Positions 6,448-13,229 of a stretch of 13,571 nucleotides of DNA are shown in pieces (position 1 is the stretch's first letter; every line of letters starts with the position of its first letter). The DNA is from Gammaproteobacteria bacterium. Its GTDB lineage: Bacteria; Pseudomonadota; Gammaproteobacteria; BMS3Bbin11. A program made the position numbers and the translations under genes. Below the pieces are notes generated by a model. It was not told the origin of the DNA. It made no database searches and saw only the letters and a program-made list of their open reading frames with translations. Where the stretch lies: contig JAUWVE010000021.1 in assembly GCA_030617565.1 (NCBI GenBank), forward strand, positions 1 through 13,571, given 5' to 3'.

Positions 6448-6469
6448 CCCGGTCTGGTCGCGGTCCGGG
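6448..6469 (+). promoter_or_regulatory. Possible rplY leader hairpin
   Basis: CCCGG (6448-6452) and CCGGG (6465-6469) can pair in the predicted 5' leader of the L25 mRNA. L25 leaders with autoregulatory potential have been proposed in gammaproteobacteria from comparative data. Whether this hairpin belongs to that class cannot be judged from one sequence. Confidence 0.4.
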
Positions 6470-6500
6470 TTGTTTACAACGACAAAATGGGAGATTCCTA

Positions 6501-7172
6501 ATGTCTAACAGTCATACTATTATCGCCGAAATGCGTGATGTGCAAGGTACGGGTGCGAGCCGCCGCCTGCGTCATGCCGGCCAGGTTCCTGCAATTCTTT
6601 ATGGTGCTGGAAAAGATACAGCCATGCTCTCTTTGAGCCATAACAGCCTGTATCACAACCTGGAAGACGAATCTTTCCACAGTTCTATACTTACCGTTGA
6701 AATTGACGGCAAGAAAGAAAAAGCTATTCTGCGCGATGTACAGATGCACGCCTTTAAACAGCTGATTATGCATATCGACCTGCAGCGTATTAGCGCCAAA
6801 GATAAGATCCATATGAATGTACCGCTGCATTTCACAGGTGGCGAAGAAGCTCCTGGGGTCAAGGTCGAAAGCGGCATCGTCTCTCATCTCATTACTGAGC
6901 TGGACATCGTCTGTCTGCCTGCCGATCTGCCGGAATTTATATCCATTGATATTTCTGCCCTGAATCTCGGTGATTCTATTCATCTTAGTGAAATCACCCT
7001 GCCGGACGGTGTTGAATCTACCACCCTGTCTCATGGTGGTGATGACCTCGCCGTGGTTACCGTTGTCGCTGTTCGTGGCGCCACTGAAGACGAAGAGACT
7101 GCTGAAGGTGAAGGTGAAGAAGAAGCAGGTGAAGAAGGTTCTGATACTGAAGCGGCTGAGGGCAGCGAATAA
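6501..7172 (+). CDS. rplY: Ribosomal protein bL25, long (CTC/TL5) form
   Basis: bL25 binds 5S rRNA in the large ribosomal subunit; the long form is also called general stress protein CTC. Of the 223 aa, residues 1 to about 95 form the 5S-binding L25 domain (RDVQGTGASRRLRHAGQVPAILYGAG, then AILRDVQMHAFKQLIMHIDLQRI). About 100-190 is the TL5-type beta domain (VPLHFTGGEEAPGVKVESGI, and DLPEFISIDISALNLGDSIHL). About 194-223 is a strongly acidic tail of Glu, Gly and Ala, typical of the long form; its DNA is repetitive (GAAGGT units). The ATG has GGGAG 7 nt upstream. It is followed after 9 nt by pth, and the two are very probably co-transcribed from the extended -10 promoter. Confidence 0.96.
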   Translation: MSNSHTIIAEMRDVQGTGASRRLRHAGQVPAILYGAGKDTAMLSLSHNSLYHNLEDESFHSSILTVEIDGKKEKAILRDVQMHAFKQLIMHIDLQRISAKDKIHMNVPLHFTGGEEAPGVKVESGIVSHLITELDIVCLPADLPEFISIDISALNLGDSIHLSEITLPDGVESTTLSHGGDDLAVVTVVAVRGATEDEETAEGEGEEEAGEEGSDTEAAEGSE

Positions 7173-7181
7173 GCCCTGCCT

Positions 7182-7763
7182 ATGGCTTTCGGCATCAGAC
7201 TGATCGCCGGCCTCGGCAACCCCGGCCCGCGTTATGTTGATACACGGCACAATGCGGGCTTCTGGTTTATCGAGGAACTGGCGAATCGCTTTCACGGCAG
7301 CTGGCGTGATGAGCCTCGTTTCAAATCACGCGTGTGTGAGATCACCATTAATGGCGAGCGTATCTGGCTGCTGGCGCCACAGGATTTTATGAATCACAGC
7401 GGTGTATCCATTGCTGCTTTTGCCCGCTATTACCGTATAGACACAGAACAAATCCTGGTCGCCCACGATGAAATTGATTTGCTGCCCGGTCGCATAAAGC
7501 TCAAACAGGGTGGCGGTGCTGCCGGTCATAATGGCCTGCGTGACACTACACAACATCTCGGCAGCCCTGATTACCTGCGCCTGCGTCTCGGCATAGGCCA
7601 CCCGGGCAAACAGAACGCTGTGGTCAATTTTGTACTGAAACGACCGCCGGAAGCCGAGATGACGCTGATCCAGTCAGCGATTGATCACAGTGCTGATCAC
7701 ATTGAGGACATTCTCAATGGTGACATACAAACAGCCATGAACGCTCTGCATTCACACAGCTAG
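7182..7763 (+). CDS. pth: Peptidyl-tRNA hydrolase
   Basis: Pth cleaves the ester bond of peptidyl-tRNAs dropped from ribosomes and so recycles tRNA. It is cytosolic and usually essential. The 193-aa length is standard. Visible are LIAGLGNPGPRYVDTRHNAGFWF with the catalytic His23, FMNHSG (Asn71), the VAHDEIDLLPGRIKLKQGGG segment with Asp96, and GHNGLRD (Asn117); together these are the known catalytic and substrate-binding residues. The start at 7182 has no strong Shine-Dalgarno and lies 9 nt after the rplY stop, so translation may be coupled. ychF follows after 10 nt. The rplY-pth-ychF order is conserved in gammaproteobacteria. Confidence 0.97.
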   Translation: MAFGIRLIAGLGNPGPRYVDTRHNAGFWFIEELANRFHGSWRDEPRFKSRVCEITINGERIWLLAPQDFMNHSGVSIAAFARYYRIDTEQILVAHDEIDLLPGRIKLKQGGGAAGHNGLRDTTQHLGSPDYLRLRLGIGHPGKQNAVVNFVLKRPPEAEMTLIQSAIDHSADHIEDILNGDIQTAMNALHSHS

Positions 7764-7773
7764 GAAAATAACT

Positions 7774-8865
7774 ATGGGTTTTAAATGCGGCATCGTCGGA
7801 TTGCCAAACGTTGGCAAGTCCACCCTGTTCAATGCACTGACTCGTGCTGAAATTCAGGCCGAAAACTATCCTTTCTGTACTATCGAGCCGAATGTCGGCA
7901 TCGTTGAAGTCCCAGACCCCCGTCTCGACAAACTGGCGGCAATCGTTAACCCGCAAAGGGTGCTGCCTACCACGATAGAATTCGTCGATATCGCCGGCCT
8001 GGTTGAAGGCGCATCAAAAGGCGAAGGCCTGGGCAACAAATTCCTCGCGCATATTCGTGAAGTCGATGCCATCGTCCAGGTAGTACGCTGCTTCGAGGAC
8101 GAGAACATCACCCATGTCGCCGGCAAGATCGATCCCATCTCTGATATCGATGTCATTGCCACTGAACTGGCACTGGCCGACATGGATACCACGGAAAGAG
8201 CACTGGCCCGCGCACAGAAGATGAGCAAGGGTGGCGACAAGGACGCACTGAATGAAGCGGCGGTGCTGGAAAAAGTCAGCAAACATCTCGATGAAGGGCT
8301 GCCGGTGCGGTCACTGGAGCTGGATGCCGATGAGACGGCGATACTCAAACCATTATGCCTGATGACCATCAAGCCAACGCTGTATGTCCCTAATGTCGAT
8401 GACAGCGGTTTTGAAAACAATCCCTTTCTTGATGCCGTACGTGACCGGGCAAAAACAGAAAATGCCGAGGTGGTGCCTGTTTGCGCGGCCATCGAGGCCG
8501 AACTGGTGGAAATGGACGCAGAGGAAAGAAAGGAGTTTCTCGATGACATGGGGCTGGACGAACCCGGCCTCGATCGTGTCATCCGTGGCGGCTATAAACT
8601 GTTGCAGCTACTTACCTACTTCACCGCTGGCGTAAAAGAGGTCCGTGCCTGGACGGTTCGCGCTCAATCCACCGCACCACAGGCCGCCGGTGTTATTCAT
8701 ACTGATTTTGAGCGTGGTTTTATCCGTGCCGAGACTATTGCCTATGATGATTTTGTCGAATTCAACGGTGAACAGGGTGCGAAAGAACATGGCAAGTTAA
8801 GACTGGAAGGTAAGGATTATATCGTGCAGGATGGGGATGTGCTGCATTTCAGGTTTAATGTGTAA
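7774..8865 (+). CDS. ychF: Redox-responsive ATPase YchF (Obg/OLA1 family)
   Basis: YchF is a ribosome-associated P-loop NTPase that prefers ATP over GTP and affects translation initiation and oxidative-stress responses. The 363-aa length is standard. The N-terminal G domain has GLPNVGKS (9-16, Walker A), DIAGLVEGASKGEGLGNKFL (switch II/G3) and a G4-position NVDD. Its E. coli counterpart reads NVNE, so the usual NxxE specificity motif ends in Asp here. A helical insertion (about 130-200) precedes a C-terminal TGS domain (about 280-363, FTAGVKEVRAWTVR to DGDVLHFRF). The ATG is preceded by TAGGAAAA, which overlaps the pth stop, so the two genes are closely linked. A strong hairpin with a T-run follows. 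Confidence 0.97.
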   Translation: MGFKCGIVGLPNVGKSTLFNALTRAEIQAENYPFCTIEPNVGIVEVPDPRLDKLAAIVNPQRVLPTTIEFVDIAGLVEGASKGEGLGNKFLAHIREVDAIVQVVRCFEDENITHVAGKIDPISDIDVIATELALADMDTTERALARAQKMSKGGDKDALNEAAVLEKVSKHLDEGLPVRSLELDADETAILKPLCLMTIKPTLYVPNVDDSGFENNPFLDAVRDRAKTENAEVVPVCAAIEAELVEMDAEERKEFLDDMGLDEPGLDRVIRGGYKLLQLLTYFTAGVKEVRAWTVRAQSTAPQAAGVIHTDFERGFIRAETIAYDDFVEFNGEQGAKEHGKLRLEGKDYIVQDGDVLHFRFNV

Positions 8866-8869
8866 CGGC

Positions 8870-8963
8870 AGTTCCAAGTGCCAAGTTCCAGGTCGAAAGT
8901 CTCTGAGATTGGGTATTTGATCTATCCTGGAACTTGGAACTTGGCACCTGGAACTTTCTTTTT
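8870..8963 (+). terminator. Heptad inverted-repeat element D, terminator-like, after ychF
   Basis: The left arm (8870-8899) and right arm (8926-8955) pair around a 26-nt loop, with two mismatches in the outer 24 positions. The words are 7 nt: GTTCCAA, GTGCCAA, GTTCCAG, GTCGAAA on the left; CTGGAAC, TTGGAAC, TTGGCAC, CTGGAAC on the right. TTTCTTTTT follows the stem directly, so the element can act as an intrinsic terminator for the rplY-pth-ychF transcript. It shares word types with element C and is related to element A. Confidence 0.8.
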
Positions 8964-9001
8964 AGTCTTGAATAAAGTAAATTCCCCTCCCCCAAACAAA
9001 T

Positions 9002-9078
9002 GGCAATGTAGCTCAGCTGGTTAGAGCACAGCATTCATAATGCTGGGGTCGGTGGTTCAAGTCCACCCATTGCTACCA
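9002..9078 (+). tRNA. tRNA-Met (anticodon CAT), elongator type
   Basis: The acceptor GGCAATG (9002-9008) pairs with CATTGCT (9068-9074; the first pair is G-U), the discriminator is A9075 and CCA is encoded at 9076-9078. The anticodon stem CAGCA/TGCTG encloses TTCATAA, giving anticodon CAT (9036-9038). The T arm is GGTGG-TTCAAGT-CCACC. A paired first acceptor base and the absence of three consecutive G-C pairs in the anticodon stem argue for elongator rather than initiator Met; the sequence resembles E. coli elongator tRNA-Met. Ile-CAT cannot be fully excluded without comparison. Confidence 0.93.
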
Positions 9079-9085
9079 ACTTCAG

Positions 9086-9119
9086 ACCCCTGACGGCCAG
9101 GCTGGCAGGGGTTTTCTTT
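9086..9119 (+). terminator. Intrinsic terminator after tRNA-Met
   Basis: ACCCCTG (9086-9092) pairs with CAGGGGT (9106-9112) around a GC-rich loop, followed by TTTTCTTT. It starts 8 nt after the tRNA CCA end. On the opposite strand no T-run follows, so it would not stop transcription from the minus-strand gene that ends at 9202. Confidence 0.85.
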
Positions 9120-9201
9120 GCAGCTGGCTGCCTGCAACTTCTGTGAAAACCATGCTAAATACCCGCAACAATGTGGCCACCCAAAAAGTCAACTCTTGCT
9201 G

Positions 9202-11532
9202 TCATCGTCCCAGTATTCCAGCAAGTTTACGTGTAATCCTGTATGAACGTGATCTTTTGATACTATGAAGTTCTGCACGATCAGTCTGTAGCTCCTCAAT
9301 CAACTGATCCATCTCCTTTTTTAGTTGAATCAAGCGCTCATAAGCTTGCCTGTCAATTTTCAGGTCTTCTAGCTGCTCCTGCAGTGCTAACTTCTCCCGG
9401 TACCACTCACCATGCCGTTCTCTGAGGCCATCACGAATGATTTCGTACTCTTCGCTATGCGGCCAGTCCATCTCGATCTCTACCTGCAGGTTTTCAACTG
9501 CATCACAAAGGATATACTCAATATGCGGATCTCTATCATGGGCCAGCAACACAGTATTCTTATCACTGCTGCAAACACTCAGTCTTTGCATGCTGAATTC
9601 TTCAATAATTTTTTCAATAGAATTCAAATCAAGCAGCATTCTTCCCTGGCCTGCATCCACTAGTTTCAGGCTATGCAGATGGAAATATCCTTCACGCTCT
9701 GCCGGGTCGAAACGCAGCAAGCTACCGCCTGCCAGTGGAACCGGTATATCGAATGAAATATGTTGATGATCAGACCCCAATACTGCTGTAGCTTTGATGC
9801 TGTTCTGCTCCGAGAAAGGTTCATTCGGCTGCGCCCAGTATAGACGGGGATGAAACATAGTATCGCCGCTGCCTGCCTGCGGTGCAGTCTCCAGCAGTCT
9901 GCTGACCAGCTTGCCCTGGTCGACGGGACCAATGGCTGCCTGAAATTTATCTTCCATGGCGACGTATGCTTCCAGCCTGTCAGAGATATCAAGGCCAAGT
10001 TGCTCGAAACTGGAAAGTAGATACTCACGGATGCTATTCCAGCCATTGTTGTCGAATAAAGAGGCGAACTTACGGCTATTGCCATAGACAAACCAGAACA
10101 GTGCACGAAACAGGACAAACTCCGCTGTTAGTTTTTCATCAAACTGCCACTCCCGATCAAAACTCTGATATTTTCCTGATTTGTTAACAATAATATTAAA
10201 TGGCAGGATATCGACCATGTCTTTTGCATCAGGATGCTGTGATAGATAATTTTTGAGGAATTCGTAATAGTCTTTATACAGGGCCAGCAATCTTTGCTGC
10301 TCCTGCCAGGTCATCAGGCTTTGAAGCCATACATCTGCCAGTAGCTCTCCCGCAAGATAATCTTCATCAATACATATTTGCTGATACCCTGCTTCTGTTG
10401 CTGCCGCACTGGTTGCTGAATTTATTTTTTCTTTACGAACAACCATTTCATCGCGACGTTTACGCGTTACAGTACGAAATTCAGGCTTTCGCTGTGAACC
10501 AGTGAAATGGGCAAAATCATAGACGGCAATCCTGTCGGCCGTATCGTTATTGTAACCGGCTACGATCAGGTATGAATTAGAAAATTCCAGCAGGCTGCCA
10601 TTTTGAGTGCAGGCCTGCCAGAAAATATATTCATCAAAATCACTGTTTAGTGTGCGCAAATAATCACGTGATACTGAACCACGTAGATGGGCCGATGCTT
10701 CTGCCTGCTTCAAAAATTCTTCATGTAATATGACGGTAGGAATCTTGTAATCCGGGAACGGTGCCAGAAAGGTATTGCTGTCAAGTCCTGCATCAGCAAG
10801 GATACTTCTCCATTCTGAATGATCATAAGTGCGTATACCTGTACTATCAGGGTAGCGATTAACACCTATATAGGGAACGCCGTAATGATCTTCCGTTGCC
10901 CCCATTAGATACTTCAGTCCGAGCCGGTTTTCTATTGCGGTAATAATCACACCACCGGGTTTAAGGCTTTTCTGAACAGCGGCGATGATTTCCAGTACCG
11001 CCGCCCGGTCATCTATCGCATCCGGACAAAAACGTTTGGCATATTCAAGCACGCCGATAAGGAACACCGCATCATAAGCTTTTTCAGGCAGGCGCAGGTG
11101 ATTGAAGTTACTGTTAACAATGTGGATATTGTTCAGATCACGGCAGCGTGAGTGTGCAATACTGGCACGTCGTGTACTTCCTTCAATGGCATCTACATTC
11201 AAACCCTGTTCTGCCAGGTAGCGCGAGATCGCTCCGCAGCCACAACCCAGTTCGAGGACGTCTTCAAAGCTGGATAAATCAAGCGCCCGTAAAAGGTGCA
11301 CCCGTTTTGTTGTCAGATGATATTCTGAAGGCCAGTCATGTATATGGCTTTCAAGTTCTGTTGATGAGGAGCTGATGTCAGTTGCATTTGCAATTACATT
11401 TTTAACATAGGTTTCTTTATCATCACCATCTGAATAGGCAAATTCCTGCTTTATGCCGGCACCGGGCAAATGCCAGAGTCCCGATGCAGCCTGATCGAGT
11501 TTGTTTACAGTTATTAGGCTGGAGATCGTCAT
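9202..11532 (-). CDS. Multidomain SAM methyltransferase / kinase-like / coiled-coil protein (WbdD-like layout)
   Basis: The product is 776 aa with no signal peptide or membrane segment. Residues 55-270 form a class I SAM methyltransferase: the lead-in DWPSEYHLTTKRVHLLRAL, motif I LELGCGCG (93-100), the acidic VDAIEGS (113-119), YDAVFLIGVLEY (153-164) and KPGGVIITAIENRLG (191-205). Residues about 330-530 look like a degenerate kinase fold: VVRKEKI (Lys367), then DILPFNIIV with Asp441 and Asn446, then SFDREW with Asp459. About 555-690 is a beta-rich domain (LLRFDPAEREGYFHLHSLKL) of a kind seen in large O-antigen glycosyltransferases. About 700-760 is charged coiled coil, ending in SRSYRITRKLAGILG. 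Methyltransferase, kinase and coiled coil is the layout of WbdD, which caps O-antigen chains and sets their length; a similar role is inference. The gene is orphaned beside tRNA-Met and looks more AT-rich than its neighbours. Confidence 0.9.
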   Translation of the reverse strand: MTISSLITVNKLDQAASGLWHLPGAGIKQEFAYSDGDDKETYVKNVIANATDISSSSTELESHIHDWPSEYHLTTKRVHLLRALDLSSFEDVLELGCGCGAISRYLAEQGLNVDAIEGSTRRASIAHSRCRDLNNIHIVNSNFNHLRLPEKAYDAVFLIGVLEYAKRFCPDAIDDRAAVLEIIAAVQKSLKPGGVIITAIENRLGLKYLMGATEDHYGVPYIGVNRYPDSTGIRTYDHSEWRSILADAGLDSNTFLAPFPDYKIPTVILHEEFLKQAEASAHLRGSVSRDYLRTLNSDFDEYIFWQACTQNGSLLEFSNSYLIVAGYNNDTADRIAVYDFAHFTGSQRKPEFRTVTRKRRDEMVVRKEKINSATSAAATEAGYQQICIDEDYLAGELLADVWLQSLMTWQEQQRLLALYKDYYEFLKNYLSQHPDAKDMVDILPFNIIVNKSGKYQSFDREWQFDEKLTAEFVLFRALFWFVYGNSRKFASLFDNNGWNSIREYLLSSFEQLGLDISDRLEAYVAMEDKFQAAIGPVDQGKLVSRLLETAPQAGSGDTMFHPRLYWAQPNEPFSEQNSIKATAVLGSDHQHISFDIPVPLAGGSLLRFDPAEREGYFHLHSLKLVDAGQGRMLLDLNSIEKIIEEFSMQRLSVCSSDKNTVLLAHDRDPHIEYILCDAVENLQVEIEMDWPHSEEYEIIRDGLRERHGEWYREKLALQEQLEDLKIDRQAYERLIQLKKEMDQLIEELQTDRAELHSIKRSRSYRITRKLAGILGR

Positions 11533-11578
11533 ATATCCTGTCCTGTCAGAAGCAATCGAAAGATAACATATAAAGAAG

Positions 11579-11653
11579 TTTTACGTTTTACGTTTTACGG
11601 GTTACGGGTTACGGGTTACGGTTTTCCGTAAATCATAAATCGTAAACCGTAAA
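11579..11653. repeat. Heptad inverted-repeat element E (TTTTACG/GGTTACG words) in a divergent gap
   Basis: The left arm has six contiguous heptads, three TTTTACG (11579-11599) then three GGTTACG (11600-11620). The right arm reads CCGTAAA, TCATAAA, TCGTAAA, CCGTAAA (11626-11653), the reverse complement of TTTACGG-type words. Four heptads pair in phase around a TTTT loop, with 6, 5, 5 and 6 matches of 6 in the core. It lies in the 202-bp divergent gap between the methyltransferase gene and the GalT-like gene, where neither gene needs a terminator. I see no confident promoter in the rest of the gap. Confidence 0.9.
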
Positions 11654-11734
11654 CCGTGTTATATACTTAACGATCAACTGCTAAAGTAAGACTTTGCACC
11701 AGGCAATTATGGAAATACTACCTTTGGAGTCCCT

Positions 11735-12814
11735 ATGCCGTCAGACCTACGTGAAATACGAATCAACCCTATCGTACCCAGTGAATCAGTCCTGGTCGCC
11801 ACAGCACGCGGTAACCGCCCAAAGAAGGCCGAAGAGCTTGCACCGCGAGATTCCCGTTCACATGTCGCCACTTGCCCATTCTGCCGAGGCAATGAAGACA
11901 AGACCCCCCCTGCCATTCAGGCTATACCAGATGAAGAGAACTGGGATATCCGTATTGTTGAAAACCTCTACCCGGTCCTCGGTGATGATCGCGAACAACC
12001 TGATCTCAACCTCGGCATGCAACAGACAATTGATGGCTATGGCCGCCACGAAGTAATTATCGACAACAGCAATCATGGCATCGCACTGCATGAAATGACC
12101 AACAGCCATATCGCACTGTTGTTCAGAACCTATCGAGATCGCATGCAGATATTGTATGAGTCTGATGAACGCTTACGTTATGTACTGGCCTTCAAAAACT
12201 TCGGACCGGCGGCCGGTGCCAGCATCCCGCACACCCATTCGCAGATGATTGCGCTTCCTGTGGTACCGGATAATGTGCAGGCTGAAGTTGATCATTCGCA
12301 CGACTATTATGAAAAGCACCATAACTGTGTTTTCTGTTCATTGATAGACGAGGCACTGACCTTCGAAACCCGCATCTATGACCGTGAATCCGGTGAAGTC
12401 AAGCGACAGATCGATGTCGGTCAGTATGTGATTGAGCGTGGCAAGAAGTTTATAGCCATCAAACCCTTTGCCAGCCGTTATGAGTGGGAGATACATATCC
12501 TGCCATTGGTCCATCAGGCCGATTTCAAGGATGCTACGGATGAAGACATGGAAGATTTTGCTGCGGTACTAAAACGCACTATGGCAAGGCTGGATGCCGT
12601 ACTTGGCGGAGTGCAGTACAACTATTTCCTGCATTCCATCCCGCATAACCGCCGCTTCGAGGAAAATATACCCAGCTACCACTGGCACCTGGAGATAACA
12701 CCAAGAACATCTATCCCAAACGGCTTTGAACTAGGCTCCGGGTTGTTCGTAAATACCATCAGTCCGGAAGAAGCGGCGGAACAGCTGAGGGAAGTGGAAC
12801 TCACAAAGGAATAA
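11735..12814 (+). CDS. GalT-like nucleotidylyltransferase (HIT superfamily)
   Basis: The 359-aa protein belongs to the galactose-1-phosphate uridylyltransferase branch of the HIT superfamily, which moves a nucleotidyl group between sugar phosphates through a histidine intermediate. Visible motifs are CPFC (47-50), likely half of a zinc site, NFGPAAGASIPHTHSQ (155-170) with the HxHxQ active site (His166, His168, Gln170), a second CxxC (CVFC, 198-201), WEIHILP (251-257) and YHWHLEITPR (315-324). The internal duplication typical of GalT is evident. GGAG at 11726-11729 precedes the ATG. No other Leloir-pathway gene is nearby, so the true substrate is uncertain; related proteins act on other nucleotide sugars or as ADP-glucose phosphorylases. 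It converges on the CBS gene with only 4 nt between stops. Confidence 0.9.
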   Translation: MPSDLREIRINPIVPSESVLVATARGNRPKKAEELAPRDSRSHVATCPFCRGNEDKTPPAIQAIPDEENWDIRIVENLYPVLGDDREQPDLNLGMQQTIDGYGRHEVIIDNSNHGIALHEMTNSHIALLFRTYRDRMQILYESDERLRYVLAFKNFGPAAGASIPHTHSQMIALPVVPDNVQAEVDHSHDYYEKHHNCVFCSLIDEALTFETRIYDRESGEVKRQIDVGQYVIERGKKFIAIKPFASRYEWEIHILPLVHQADFKDATDEDMEDFAAVLKRTMARLDAVLGGVQYNYFLHSIPHNRRFEENIPSYHWHLEITPRTSIPNGFELGSGLFVNTISPEEAAEQLREVELTKE

Positions 12815-12818
12815 ACAC

Positions 12819-13229
12819 CTAATCTTCTAGCTCACACAGACCTTTCAACACCATATCGGTGAAGCTGACGATGCCGACCACCTTGCCATTTTCCACCACC
12901 GGCGCCCGGGACAGACCAAAGCGATCAAATAACCGTGCTGCATATCGAATATCCATCTTTGGACCGACGGTGACAACCGGTTTCGTCATGACTTCATAGA
13001 TATTGACCCGAGCCGGTGCCCTGTCCTTAGCCAGTACCTGGCGTGCAATATCCGATATCAGCACCATGCCGTATTCATCATTTTCATCGCGTTTTTCAAC
13101 AATCAAGGATTTATTTTCCAGGTGTTTCATCGCTCTTAATGTATCTTTCACACTCATCATGCCATCGACAATGTCGAATTTGTGTTTCATCACATCCCGC
13201 ACGACGACTCTTTTTTTCTGCTCTGTCAT
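12819..13229 (-). CDS. Two-CBS-domain protein
   Basis: The 136-aa protein is essentially a pair of CBS domains (about 11-67 and 77-131). Each has the usual VMxxxxxxV opening (RDVMKHKFDIVD; EVMTKPVVTV) and a GxVxxxD end (YGMVLISDIARQ; VVGIVSFTDMVL). Such tandem CBS modules bind adenine nucleotides and serve as energy sensors. It has no catalytic domain. Its ATG overlaps the TGA of the upstream PII-like gene (ATGA), with GAGGA just ahead, so the two are translationally coupled and probably work together. Partners or ligands cannot be read from the sequence. The 3' end faces the GalT-like gene at 4 nt. Confidence 0.94.
   Translation of the reverse strand: MTEQKKRVVVRDVMKHKFDIVDGMMSVKDTLRAMKHLENKSLIVEKRDENDEYGMVLISDIARQVLAKDRAPARVNIYEVMTKPVVTVGPKMDIRYAARLFDRFGLSRAPVVENGKVVGIVSFTDMVLKGLCELED

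Noticed and set aside
6498..7295. 265-codon open frame antisense to rplY and the start of pth
   Set aside because: It lies opposite two firmly identified genes, its translation has no recognisable motif, and no start signals support it. It is a shadow of codon bias.
7866..8582. 238-codon open frame antisense to ychF
   Set aside because: The product is very rich in Ser, Thr and Arg, as expected from the reverse complement of a conserved gene, and has no domain.
8941..8960. Sigma-54 promoter (TTGGCAC) ahead of tRNA-Met
   Set aside because: The TTGGCAC is one of the heptad words of element D and no GC-type -12 box follows at the right distance.
9002..9201. Integration site (att) at the 3' end of tRNA-Met
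   Set aside because: No duplicated tRNA 3' end and no integrase gene are seen in the window, so the location alone does not support an integrated element.
11694..11721. Sigma-70 promoter TTGCAC-16-TACTAC for the GalT-like gene
   Set aside because: It would place the transcription start on top of the Shine-Dalgarno (11726-11729), leaving almost no leader.
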